A DNA stretch of 43,755 nucleotides from Nephromyces sp. MM_2019 (taxonomy: Eukaryota; Apicomplexa; Aconoidasida; Nephromycida). Numbering within the stretch: position 1 is the stretch's first letter; every line of letters starts with the position of its first letter. The notes beneath the pieces are model-generated. The model did not search any database. It was not told the DNA's origin and saw only the letters and a list, made by a program, of their open reading frames with translations. The DNA is taken from NCBI GenBank assembly GCA_015657535.1, contig JADHZB010000430.1, forward strand, positions 1 to 43,755, given 5' to 3'. Of the stretch, positions 10,296 through 22,592 are shown one piece after another. The position numbers were made by a program, and so were the translations under genes.

Positions 10296-13200
10296 TTATT
10301 TGGGTCCGTTGCATATACCAAACAATTTATATAAGTTGAATGGTAAAGTGTACGTATTGATATATTGTGTGAAAATTATATACGGAAATAAACACAAGGT
10401 AAATAATGTTAAAACTAGAGTTGGATATCTGAAGTCACCATCAAGTAATTGTAGAGTTGCAGAAAATAAACCTAGAAAAATATTTATATAGGTGTGTGTG
10501 TGTAATGTGTACACCTATTTCTAGGAGATCAAATTTGTATACGAGAGTTGTGTATTTGTGTCTTGTTTTGTAAATGAATTCTAGTGTCTATCCATATAAA
10601 GGTGTGCATTATGTGTGTTTGAGAGTTAAGTTATAGTTTAGGAGTTATATTTATGTATCATTGTGGTGTTATGTATCGGCTTATAAATTATGAACAAGCT
10701 AAGACTTAGAAATGTATGCAGTTTTGTCTGTATGTAAATAGGTTTCATAAGTGCATACTTCATATTTTACACGTAGTCTAGGATTTCTAGGTATTATTCA
10801 ATGTACTTTGAACACGTTCATAAATTTTCCAATACACAACAATTTTTTTAATTTACCTGCACACGAATAAGAAATTGCTGCTGCTATCAAAAAACAGAAG
10901 CCATTCAAAGCAGAATAGAATTTTACATGTGGGTAGTAAGTTCGTGTTAGTGTTATTACGTGGAGTGTGTTTGCAATGCATAGTGGAAAGGTCATAATTC
11001 CAATCCATTTTAGGAAATCTAAAATAAGTAATTAAATCATAGGAGTAGCTTGTTAATGTGTCATAGATATATTTAGATGTTTATATATATATTTGTCTTT
11101 ATATATGATTTAGTATATATCGTAGATAATTATCTGTATATATATGTTGGCGTAAATATATTCATTTTGTATATAGTTGTGCATACATAGTTATATATAT
11201 ATATATATATATTATAAACGTATATGTATACAGAAGTAAATAATTATATGATTAACGAGTTATTTACGAGGAATCATCTGTTATATAGTTTGTATATATA
11301 TAGTCTTTTGTTTAGAGATGTTTAGATTATGTAGCAACTATTAATATATATACATATATTATCATATATACAATTTATGTATTTGTGTAATCAATAGAAA
11401 TATTTTATGGAAATGTTTTATAGCTTCGATTGCAGTGTGTTTTAATGGAATAATATATAATATAAGAATATATATCAGCATATAGTTCCACAGTGATACA
11501 TGTATATATACATATATATTACTGTAGTCATAGATGACGGTAAAGAATAGACTAGTTTGTAAAATAGAATGTATTATATTTAAAATAAGTAGCGAGGTGT
11601 AAAGCCCAAATATATCGATTACAAGTCCATGCAAAGTAGTTCCAAAGAAAGCTATTACTGGTGTTATATAAGCTGAAAAAAAATTGATTTAAATTTAAAG
11701 GAAAAGGGTAATTGTTTCATTTTTTAAAACAATCACCAAGGCGCTCCACTATGAGATTATTCAAACACACGAGATATTATTTGTTTATATATATAAATAT
11801 ATATAAGTATAAAATCATAGAATAATTAATAGTATTTTCACTATAGGGTAATAGCTTTTAGAAAGAAAAATGATATACTGCCTATCAAGAAAACAATTAA
11901 GTATATATCATATGTCATGCTTGTAAAATTGTTAAGCTACTAAATATAAAATAATTTAAGTTGTAATTAGTATTGTAATTCTAATAGTGTGAGATGGAAT
12001 AACGTGTAAATTTAAATTCCTACTACTATATGTGAATTAAAATTTACTATGTTGCGATTTTTGCTAATTTGATATATAATTTTGAATAAATACAAGTCAA
12101 TAATATGTTACCACTAAAGTTTGGTGTTGTATTAGATTAGAAAGTAAGTCTAAAGTTTGTGATGTATACAATTTAATAAGTGTGTTTACTGTACTAAATT
12201 AATAATTATTATATTATATACTTGTGCTATATTACTGAGTGTTAAAATTATGATATTCTAGTGTATTTTTTAAATTATACAAGTATTTCTGTATCGTATT
12301 ATATAGGTTGTAATGATTTTCTAAAATGTATAAATAAATATATCATTAGGGGTCTAATTGTATGTGTATATATGTGACTATGTCTATGTGTGTTTTGTAT
12401 ATAGTGTTATGTATGTGGTGTTATAATAATTAATAGTATATTAAGCTACATTGTGTTAATCTACTACATTGTGTTAATCTAAAACTACATTGTGTTAATC
12501 TAAAACTATATTGTGTTAATCTAAAACTACATTGTGTTAATCTAAAACTACATTGTGTTAATCTAAAACTACATTGTGTTAATCTAAAACTACATTGTGT
12601 TAATCTAAAACTACATTGTGTTAATCTAAAACTACATTGTGTTAATCTAAAACTACATTGTGTGTTATAATAAAAAAATATTTTAGTAGAATATAGAATT
12701 CTATATTCATGCACGAATTATATTGTTATTTATAGATAAACCTTAAACTACCAAATGTTAGCTGGTAAGTGTCTAATTAAAAAAATATGTATTACGATAC
12801 CAATTGTGAGTCTATAAATATTGTATCAAATTTTCTTATGATTTCAATTAATAACTAGTATATTTGTTAGGTATAACTATCTTGTCTATGTAAGCTAGTT
12901 TATATATCTATAATGTAGATTTGTTTATGAAGTTCAAATGTGTCTAAACTCTCTCATAACTTATTCCCAATAATTTCTACAATGTATGATAAAAAATTTT
13001 CTTATTAATAAATAAATGGATCTAAATGTGAGTCTAATGATAACCTAATTTTATAGAATATTCAATTCCATAGATTTCACGGCTAGATATTTGGAAGAAG
13101 TTAAATCTTGCTGAGTTTATCGACCATAACACCAGAAACATTAAGAAATGTCGTGATTTAATAGCATTTAATAATCCTTTTGTAATAGTTAGTAAGGTTT

Positions 13201-15216
13201 CAGGGGTTTCTTTTTCTTGTATAGGCATTTTCAACGTTTCTTCACTTGTCTTTGCCTTGTCAAAATGATCTGAATCATGTCTATGTGATTTATCTGATAA
13301 ATGTGTTGAGGAAATACAGTCCTTGGAAGAATGGCTTTGATCATCAAGTATTTCTAAAGTAACGTTATCATCATCATTCTCATTTTCATAAAAATTGTAA
13401 TCATTTTTTGTAGATCGAGTCCCGCTTTGTTGAAATTCTGATGTCCCATTTTCTCTCCGGATTGTATATTCGAATTTGAAATTTGGAAGTAGTGTGACAA
13501 ATAGGATGGATAATGGTACACATATTACTAACGAATAGATACGGAAAATCGTATCGAACCCCAATGAAGTCGCTTTATCTAGTGAGTCCAGTAAAACTGG
13601 TATTAACCTAAGATAGGAAAAAGGTTGTATAATAAGAACAATTCAGACTTTGAAACAGTTCAACATAGCTAGTACGTATCACTATAATAAACTATATAAT
13701 AGATAGGAATTTAACACCCTAAAAAAGATGTATCCCAAATACTAAATATTTAGTTGTTAGAACCATTATTATTTTATAGAATTATATCATCCTATATGGT
13801 ATATAGAACAATATTGTTGAGAAAGCTAAAGAGATCCAGTATAAAAGCGGGTTATAAGATACCGAATTAAGGAAATAAATTATAAGATACCGAATTAAGG
13901 AAATAAATTATAAGATACCGAATTAAGGAAATAAAAACTGTTCAATAGAATATTTTATCAGATACAAGTGCAGTATAAGTATGGATCATTTAATGGAGTC
14001 TTAATTAAATGTGCCTAATTATCTTCCAAGTACATAATCATCTTAAGTGATTTGAATGATTTCAAAATATATCAATTTTGAGCTCATAAGTAAATTATCC
14101 ACAAATATGTTATATCGAAGGGGAATGTAGGTTTTATCATTAAATTCTTACCAGCTGAATATAGATGATCCTACTAATAATCCCGAGAGAAAACCAGTCA
14201 CATTTGGTAAGAGTTGGAGAGATGATAGAGCACTATAAAATATAAAATCGGTGCTGGAACCAATTAACAAAAGGGCGGGGATGTATAGTTGAAGATTCTT
14301 TGAACTTATGGAAAGCATTAGGTATCCAATTATGACAAAAGATGTACCAATTGTACCTTAAAAATTTGTAATTTCAAGATGTGTTATTTGGTGATTTGTA
14401 GGATTTATGAAAATTAAAAATATACGTAATGCTAAATTTAGAATAAAGGGATCAAAATAATCAACTGATTGAAAAAAGTTGAAATTGCACTTTACATTTT
14501 CAAATTTATGTTATAAACTTTTAGTAGCTATACCTAATTTTTTTAAACCAATGATATCCTTCAATAAAGCAGCAATAGTGTGACACAAATATTGCCCAGA
14601 TATAGCAATTGAGTAAAGGTATTGTATAGCTATTCTCTGCTCCGGGCAGCTATTATTTTCTGTATTGCAGGAAGGATAGAGAAAAAAAGATTCAAATCCA
14701 ATATTAAAATAAAAATTCTTTCAGTGGTTAGGAAATTTAATTTGTATTTACCTTCTGTGTCTGAGCATAACCAGTTATATACTTTATTACGCTCGAAAAT
14801 TGAAACAAAGCCTTGCCATCCTGAGCAAGTCCCCGAGAGTGTCAGTAAAACAGTAATAAAACAAATAAGGATTAATTTTCTACCCAATGCTGTATTGGAT
14901 ATATCAAATCTACAAAAACGTAAATAAATATAAAGAGTTTGGTATCAGATAAATTTAATCTAAATTTACTTAAGCTCAAAGTATTTGGTATGTGAATTTT
15001 CTAAATTAATTCTAGTTTGTGTGGTTGGCAATATAAAAGGGTCTATTAGTTCTTTAGTAGTCAAGTGTAAGTTGGGTTTTTATGAATATAATCAATTTGA
15101 AATATGTTATGATACCTATATATAAACATGATGAATTTCTAGATTATATATATTTTAATTTACTTGTTTCTTTTTGCCAAATTTGATCTTAATTTATCTG
15201 AAATTTTTGTGTCCAT
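10296..15216 (-). CDS. ApiAT/SLC43-like MFS transporter 1 (8 exons, 530 aa)
   Basis: Probable plasma-membrane transporter; ApiATs carry amino acids in apicomplexans, but the substrate here is unknown. Exons: 15216..15164, 14909..14752, 14659..14534, 14356..14152, 13607..13045, 11672..11523, 11018..10857, 10471..10296. Phases are 2,1,1,2,1,1,1. Start MDTKISDKLRSNLAKRN is the only ATG exon joining in phase. Twelve helices can be drawn. TM1 holds TCSGWQ, followed by ERNKVYNWLC and a paired Cys in NNSCPEQ. Loop 2-3 reads LLKDIIGLKK, the usual MFS motif-A site. TM4-5 read IPALLLIGSSTDF and GFLSGLLVGSSIFSW. A polar acidic loop of about 110 residues separates TM6 and TM7. The GW..l....E...Y.WLC pattern after TM1 is what suggests SLC43/ApiAT. 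MFS is firm, the subfamily likely. It is a paralogue of the next gene. Confidence 0.85.
11673..13044 (-). other. ApiAT-like 1 intron 5, 1372 nt, carrying a minisatellite
   Basis: This is the longest intron in the window, between the exon ending TM7 and the exon for TM8-9. It is AT-rich with no coding signal, and contains the 21-nt minisatellite. The equivalent intron in the neighbouring paralogue is only 252 nt, so this one has expanded. Confidence 0.75.
12446..12666. repeat. 21-nt minisatellite, about 11 copies, in ApiAT-like 1 intron
   Basis: TTGTGTTAAT recurs at 12451, then 18 nt later at 12469, then every 21 nt to 12637, with a variant end at 12658. The unit core is ACATTGTGTTAATCTAAAAC. 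Copies are almost identical (one TATA for TACA), so the array is recent. The unit length keeps the minus strand open with a seven-residue period. Confidence 0.93.
13853..13936. repeat. 28-nt direct repeat, 3 copies, in ApiAT-like 1 intron 4
   Basis: Three perfect or near-perfect head-to-tail copies start at 13853, 13881 and 13909. Each contains AAGATACCGAATTAAGGAAA. They lie within the 544-nt intron before the exon that begins at 13607. Confidence 0.93.
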
Positions 15217-17527
15217 CTTCCTCAATTTGTTTCCACAGCGACAATAATGAGACCTTAAATTCCTTTTGTGATTCAAAGTCTATAACTATATTTAATATAT
15301 AAAAACTAGGTTTCGGTAAATTTGCCATAAATTGGCAAACTTTATACTCTCAAAAATAGGTGAATAGAATAAAAGACCTTTGTTGAAGAGTTTTAGTCAG
15401 AGGTATCAGAAATTGTGAATGGGATGAATATTATGGAGTTGAATTGCTCTAAGAGTTATTCTTTCAGAGAAGCTTGAAAATATATTAAATTCGACAAATA
15501 TGATAATTCTGAATTGAAGATATCTTTATATGTATATAATAAAGTAATAATTATATAAAAAAAATAATTATGGTCAAATATTAATAAGCTTATACTCTAT
15601 ACTGTGCTAATAATAGTTCAATGTAGGGTTTAAACTATGACAATCTAATTTCATATAGTAGATATTGTTATCAAATAATTGAAAATTACTTTTTAAATTT
15701 ATATCTTGCTGTGAAGTTTGACTAGAAAATATGAAAAATTTATTGAAGATCTTTCGGTTCAATATAAAAATGTTAATTAAAATAAATATTATGACAATTA
15801 CATATTGTGTTTATGTACATGTTCTTTTATCTTTGAATTGCGTAGATGTTTAGGGGTTTTGATTAAGTTATATGACAAAGCTTGTTAGAAAGGAAACAGC
15901 AAGTTTTTAGTTTTGTAGTTTTTTAAAAGAGTCATATGTAAATTCGTAGTGTAAATACATCACGTAGTTTTATACTAGGAAAAGTTCGATTATTTTCGCT
16001 ACGACATTTACACTAGTGTTTTTGACAATTGTGTTAGCAAATACTGTCTTTGTGTTTTTATCTTACTTGTTTGTACCTTTTTAAGTTTAAGTGCATTTAT
16101 GATATACAAAAATGAGCTTGTATGTGTGTGTATACATATTACTTTTTTAGCACTTAAAATTAACAGCAAGCATAAAATCAAGATTTTTTTGAATTGTCAC
16201 ATATATGTAATCTAGATGACAAAGGTAATGATTATAAAGTTGCTGAACATTATACCTAAGCGTTTTTTTACTTTTGTATGATGAAATTACTTGTACAAGA
16301 CATTATTGAATTGAGATAGGTTTGTTTTTGTTATTTTAAAAATTGATATTTAATTCAACAAGTGGTTGCGCAAAATAAATGATTACTTTGGTGTGTATAC
16401 TAAGAAGATGGAGTGTGCAAAACATTATTAGTTTTAAATCCATAAATTGGATAGGCGTTCCAGTAGGTTTAATGTGCTATGTAAAATTTTGCTATATATA
16501 TTCCAAATAATAAAGTTAACAATATATGTGTCCTACAAATTTAAAGAAAAATTAAAGTATTTACTTAAACCTCAGATGCAGTGGCTATATTGTGGTGTGA
16601 CGAATGTTTAAGCTTCTCTACTTTGACATTTCACTCACTGGTGTGATAATTGCCTTAATATGTTATTTGTAAATTACCAAATTATTCAATGGCTTCCTTT
16701 ATATCTAGTTCCATATTGTTGATTAGGTATTCTTAAAAGAAATAATTTGATTTTATATAAAGACACAAGTAAAAGTCCCTATTATTATTTTAACAAACTA
16801 TTTCAAAATTATGTGTTTTGTTTTTTAGGGTTTATATTATTAATGTACAATTAAGTTTATTTTACAACTCTAAAAGATATGAATTACATTATTTAAAGCA
16901 TAAATTTGCAACTAAGCATCATGATACAAGATTTGTCCAAAATATATTAATATTACATAAAATAGAGTAGAAATTTCAAGAATGTTTATATCGTAAATTA
17001 TTCTGCAGTATGAAATTTCTTACAAAATATTAAACTATTTCAGGTTTATATGAAAATATGTATATGTAAAAAAATTAGAAATAATTTATAAAATGTATAT
17101 TAAAACATGTATAATTTATAGATATTCAATTGTTTAATAAGAAAAAAGTCAAATTGTAATAGGTCTTTTGATTAAAAGATCAATTCAAATGCTTTTAGAA
17201 AAAGGAATGTTTATCGTATAATTTTAAATACTTCCAATGAATATAATAATATAGTAATAAATCTTTGTTCTATTGTTTGTGGTAAAATTCTAATAATAAT
17301 TGCCAAATCTGTGTCTATAAATGTGATTCAATCAAAACCCCTAATATCGAAATACCAATTTTTGGCTTCAAATCGTTTAAGATCAGATTATCTTAAAAAA
17401 ATTCTTTCCAATATAAAATATAAAAAATATTATGGTTACAATTAAAACTTATACTACTCTCAGATAATTAAGATTTAATGTAAATGTAAAATTTACTTCT
17501 GTAAAGTGTAGATCTATCTAAATATAA
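15217..17527. other. Intergenic between the two transporters
   Basis: About 2.3 kb of AT-rich sequence with less GT/CA repeat than elsewhere. I found no exon joining to either transporter and no recognisable family. A telomere-like TTTTAGGGTTT at 16823-16833 is a single short match. This must hold the promoter of transporter 1 and the 3' flank of transporter 2. Confidence 0.55.
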
Positions 17528-20500
17528 CTAGAAATTTGATGGCTCTAATTTCTTCATTAACCAAAAGAGAGGAAATAACAATATACATAGCAATGTTACT
17601 AAACAGTATACAGGTAAGAAATTTCCTCCAAAGTGGTCCATAACGAGTTTGTAAAAAACTGTATATAAAATAAAATTGTAATATTATTTTATACTATGAT
17701 AAAGGATATATTTTATATGTAACGAGGTTGTGAGTAATTAAATGATATTTAGGCTATAAAACTAATTCAATGTATAGTAGATTTGTTGGAGTCGTTAAGT
17801 TATGATTATTCAACAAGGTTATTGTTATACAGAGGATAAGTTATGGTTCCCATGTGTAAAAGATATTTATATGAAACTTAATTTAAAGCACATACCAGTA
17901 GTCAATAGTGATACGATACCAGCAATGATAAAATCGAATCCAACAATAGCAATATAATTTTTTATGTGTCCCCAGCGACTTTTCGTATAAGCCAGCAAAA
18001 AAATATAAGGGCCATAAGACGCGGGATATAGTATAATCGATATCCACGACAAAATAGCCACTGTAACGAGAACAAGAGTATATAAAGTAACTATAAATTG
18101 TAGGTTCAAAATTCTAAAAACAATGTTTTCAAAAATCTCTAAATGTGATGTGTATATCCATGTTATATAACTTAATAAAAACTAAAGTTCAAGTTTATGT
18201 ATTAGAGTTTTAGACAATATGTACACACTTTGTAAAATAAAGGGAAATAGTTATATATATATGTGCATATATTAATTGATAAATATGGATATTATTCACC
18301 TTGTGGAAAAATAATAGCCAAAATTGAAAATATGTACATAGATGTGTTTACAAAATTGATGATATGTATAGCACGATAGAAGCCAATAGCATCTATCAGG
18401 TAACCATATGTAGGGTAAAAGAAACAGCATAAAGGAGATATATAGCCTGATAGTTAAAAGGGAATAAAAAAAATATGTTTTTTAAACAAGCAAGATTAAA
18501 TCAAATTATACAAGTATACATCAACTAAAAAGTTTATATAAACGAGATAAAAGATGGCTTTTATAATATATGGAACTATGTCATCTATATACTGTAATCA
18601 TCTATAAAGCATAGATACCAAATATATATCCCTGTCGGCACACACAAGCAACACAGAAATACAGTATATAAATCCTTTTCTCGCTAAAATTTACCTAAAA
18701 CTATAGTGTAGTTATCTCCCAAGATAACATTGATGCTACTGAAATAAAAAGCAAATCGGAATATGGAGATGGACCAAAAACAGACTAATGCAAGGTGCTG
18801 GTATGATTTTAGTACGGGCAAAATAGGGTGATTTAAAAGTTCTTTGATTATATTCTTCAACCTTTCTGTTTTTGGTATGTTCTGCTTGTTTAAATTTTCA
18901 ATATATGATTTGAGGGATATAGTATCTTTTGTGAAATTATCATGCTTAGTTATCATAAATTCATTGGGAGTGAAATTGTAGTGTCCTATGTTTATCCCCG
19001 AGTGCGAGTTTTCCTCAACGTCTGTGGGACTCTCGTCTGAGCTCTCAGAGTGTATAAATTCATTTCTCTCCTTATACGATCTTTCCGATACACTCTTAGT
19101 CAAATCTGCATCAGTTGAAGAATTTGCATCAAATACACTGAACCCAACTACTTGAGAATTTTCTGAATCACTTCCAGCAATTGTTGATTTATCAGCGTCA
19201 ATCATAGCTTCAAAGAATTGTCCTTTGACTTCCTTAGATTTTGTATTGTATGTATATCTAGGGACAAACAACACATACAACACACAGGCAGGTACTAAAA
19301 CCACCGTAGCATATGTTACAAATATATAAAATAAGCTCCAAGAAAGATAAGTACTAGCGACAGTAAATATTACAGGAATCCACCTAAAAAAAAATTGAAC
19401 GACACAACAACTATTTGAAACTTTAGTTTCTTAATATTGTGTAAGTAATGTGTTCACTATTTATGGTTTGTAGGTATATATGTGCAGCAGGTATCTAGTC
19501 TAAAGTTTGTGCATCGTCTATGGAATGGATGCACAAGTTTGTGTGTATAGGTTGTTGATGATATAATCTGTCGAATCTAGTTCGAACTAAATGTGTATGC
19601 AAATATAAAATTAGAGTTTAGTATAAACTAGAACACAAGATATCCAAGCCGCATACGTAAGAGTGTAAAAAAATTACTCACCAACTCATACACGAGAAAC
19701 CTAAAAGTAGACCTGAAATTAATGTCGGATATGGAAATAGCGGGCTGATACTAAATGCAGCATATGCCAAAAAATCAGTACAGGCACCAATTAAAAGCAT
19801 CGCCGGTATATATAAATCAACCGTTTGATTGCTTATGGATAACAAGTAATATCCAGTTATTAATAAGGTAGATCCAAGAGCAGCTACAGATAAAAAGTAT
19901 TTAAAAATACATAAATTTACATTCCTAATGTGCGGATACTTGAGAAAATTGGTATAGAAAAACACAATAGACAAAGATTTACAAATTATCTTTTTATAGT
20001 GAGTAGTAAAAATACAATATATAAAAATATACATCTTAGTATGTTTAAGCAGATACATGAAGGTAATAGTTGGAGTAAAAATTTTCAAACTAGCACTATG
20101 TATGTTATATCTAAGTGTGTTATGTCATGTGAGGTTTTGTATAGCACGAGAATTAAAAAAACTAACATTTATTAAAGCTTAAATCATGTATAATCTAAAA
20201 CAAGATTTGAAAAATTGTTTACCTGTGAATTTGGGCCCAACAATTTCAAACAGTATGGCAGCAACTGGGTTCATAAAATAGTTTGCCGATAATGCTACTG
20301 TGAACAAAAATTGTAAAGCCTCTTGTTGATCACTACATCCCTCAGAATCTGTACAATAAATATAATGTGAAAAAAAATGTCTGATGTTGTTATATGTGCA
20401 TATTTAAATATATAAACTTATGACTAGAAAAAAGGATATATATGGTGTACAGTATATCAACAATGCACAGAACACATAGATATGCTTTTTGACACACAAA

Positions 20501-21214
20501 GAACCCATAAATTGTTACCGTATTGATCGTCACATAGCCAATAATAAACACGTTTCTCTTCAAATAAGGTAACGAGGAATTGCCAGCCACAATAAGTCCC
20601 AGAGCATAACATAAGTGTTAGGCAAAAAACAGCTAATTTAACATACTTCTCATAATTTTTTATACCTCTAATGCTGTAAAAAAAATAAAATTCATTAATT
20701 ATATTTTTATAAATGTTCGGATAATAAGAAATGCTTAGGCTTATGTGTATCTTGACATCTTTTGTGATTTTCAAAACGCGGGTGTACAGGTATATGATAT
20801 AATAGTATAATTATGTGAAATTGAGATAGTGGTTTATACGTTGCTTTGTAAATAAATGAAATAGTGTAATTCGTATTCAAGATGATAAATTAGTAAATTT
20901 ACATTGCATTTTTCGTGAGAAGGGAGAAAGAAATTTTGGCCGTTTTGCTTGTTATGGAAAAAAAATTGTTAAAAATATATTCCTGATATAGACAAATGAT
21001 CACATTAATATTTAGTAAAAATTTTGTGTTAATGTTATGGTACTGTATCGTGTGATTTGTTTAATCTGTGTTGGTTTATTGTTTAGTTTCTATATATATA
21101 TTGTTTAGGGTGCTCGAATATTATGGTGTGTGCATATGGCTTATGACATTTAAATTGGTGTGGTTAGTAAAATGAATTTAACAAGTTTTTGAAGTGTATA
21201 AATTTACTAACCAT
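17528..21214 (-). CDS. ApiAT/SLC43-like MFS transporter 2 (8 exons, ~548 aa; first exon tentative)
   Basis: Paralogue of transporter 1 with the same predicted role. Exons: 21214..21183 (tentative), 20673..20519, 20348..20223, 19883..19682, 19383..18695, 18446..18300, 18060..17896, 17658..17528. Phases 2,1,1,2,1,1,1 equal those of its neighbour, and the third exon is 126 nt in both. TM1 has MLCSGTYCGWQFLVTLFEEK followed by VYYWLC; the partner Cys is in EGCSDQQ. The motif-A site reads FEIVGPKF. TM4-5 read YIPAMLLIGACTDFLAYAAF and ISGLLLGFSCMSW. The loop between TM6 and TM7 is long, acidic and Ser-rich (about 19250 to 18860). The stop is TAG. The first exon is the only nearby ATG with a phase-2 donor, but that donor (GTTAAA) is weak; the start is unsure while the remaining exons are well supported. 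Confidence 0.83.
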
Positions 21215-22280
21215 TCGTTTGGATTAGATATCGAGCTCAAAGATAAAATAGTGGTTGTAATTTTACCAATAATATAAAAATAATCAAAATAGAATTAATA
21301 GAAATGTTTAGAAAATCTCCTTCAACTGTTTGATAATTTAAAATAAAATTTGGTAATAAAACCAAGTATTATATTTTCATTGACAAAAAAATATATGCAT
21401 ATTAATAATACATAAATAGACTATTTAGTTTCATTATGGACCTGTGAAAATAATGATCCTGAAAAAGAAAAAATATAGGTCATTAAATTAACCACTTTTA
21501 TCGAACATTCACCCCAATAAATAATAATCTCAGATTATACAGAAAAAAAACCAGCCTAAATAAACGACCCAATTAATCAAAATAATTAAAAATATAATCT
21601 CGGGTACACACATACATATACTCATATGTTACACGCATGCATTAATGTATATAACGACACACACTCACCTTGATTAATGACGGTTTTGACCCTACTTAAA
21701 ATTTTGACCAATTTTGTATGTGTATTAAATAAATTTCGAAACAACATCCAACTGCAAAAAGTATTTGATTTATGGAATATATACGTAACGATCATCATAT
21801 CTTACCACTTCAATTTAATTAAATTATCAGAAAATTGAGGGAGATAGGATCGAGATTTATATATATCAAATATAGAGCAAATTGTGTAATGTATAGGTAT
21901 CAAATTATTAAAGAGTTTGATGCTATCCAGCATCACACTTAGACAAATATATATATATATATATATATATGTACATATATGTATCAGATATGTATAATAT
22001 ATGGAACTTTATACAAAAAAGATTTCCCTGAAATGTACATATGCACCCCATCCTTGTATTGTTTATATAAATAATTAAAGCGTATATGTAAAAAAAAGTA
22101 ATACTAAAATTCATGTGCTTAATATTATCCATATCCTTTTGGTAACACATTGATATGATATATATAATAATGTGGAAATTTATTTTCAATCATTGTGATG
22201 TTTGTGTACATGTTTGTGTATGTGAAAGTGTGATTTTTGGTATGTTTGTGTGTGGCGTGTTTTTATTGGGTGCGAGTGTA

Positions 22281-22592
22281 TTGGATATGTAATGATTGTG
22301 TTGTGGATATGTAAGGTATTGGATATGTAAGGTATTGGATTGGATATGTAAGGTATTGGATTGGATATGTAAGGATTGGATTGGATATGTAAGGGTATTG
22401 GATATGTAAGGATTGTATTGGATATGTAAGGATTGTATTGGATATGTAAGGATTGTATTGGATATGTAAGGATTGTATTGGATATGTAAGTATTGTATTG
22501 GATATGTAAGTATTGTATAGGATATGTAAGTATTGTATTAGATATGTAAGGATTGTATTAGATATATAAGGATTGTATGGAGTTTGTAAGTA
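22281..22592. repeat. 20-nt minisatellite, about 16 copies
   Basis: The unit is GGATATGTAAGGATTGTATT. The left end is irregular, with shortened TATTGGATATGTAAGG and GGATTGGATATGTAAGG units. The middle is nearly perfect, and the right copies drift to TAAGTATTG and AGATATATAAGG. This is the pattern expected of an array homogenised in its middle and decaying at its edges. Confidence 0.93.

Noticed and set aside
12430..12714. Minus-strand open frame with a seven-residue repeat
   Set aside because: Entirely the 21-nt intronic minisatellite of transporter 1.
16823..16833. TTTTAGGGTTT, resembling an apicomplexan telomere repeat or telomerase RNA template
   Set aside because: A single 11-nt match in a 44-kb AT-rich window is compatible with chance, and no repeat or structure surrounds it.
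21192..21260. Longer minus-strand open stretch reading ITTTILSLSSISNPNE, ending at a GTTAGT donor, as the first exon of transporter 2
   Set aside because: The phase fits but no ATG precedes it in frame before a stop; the 21214 ATG exon was preferred, with low confidence.
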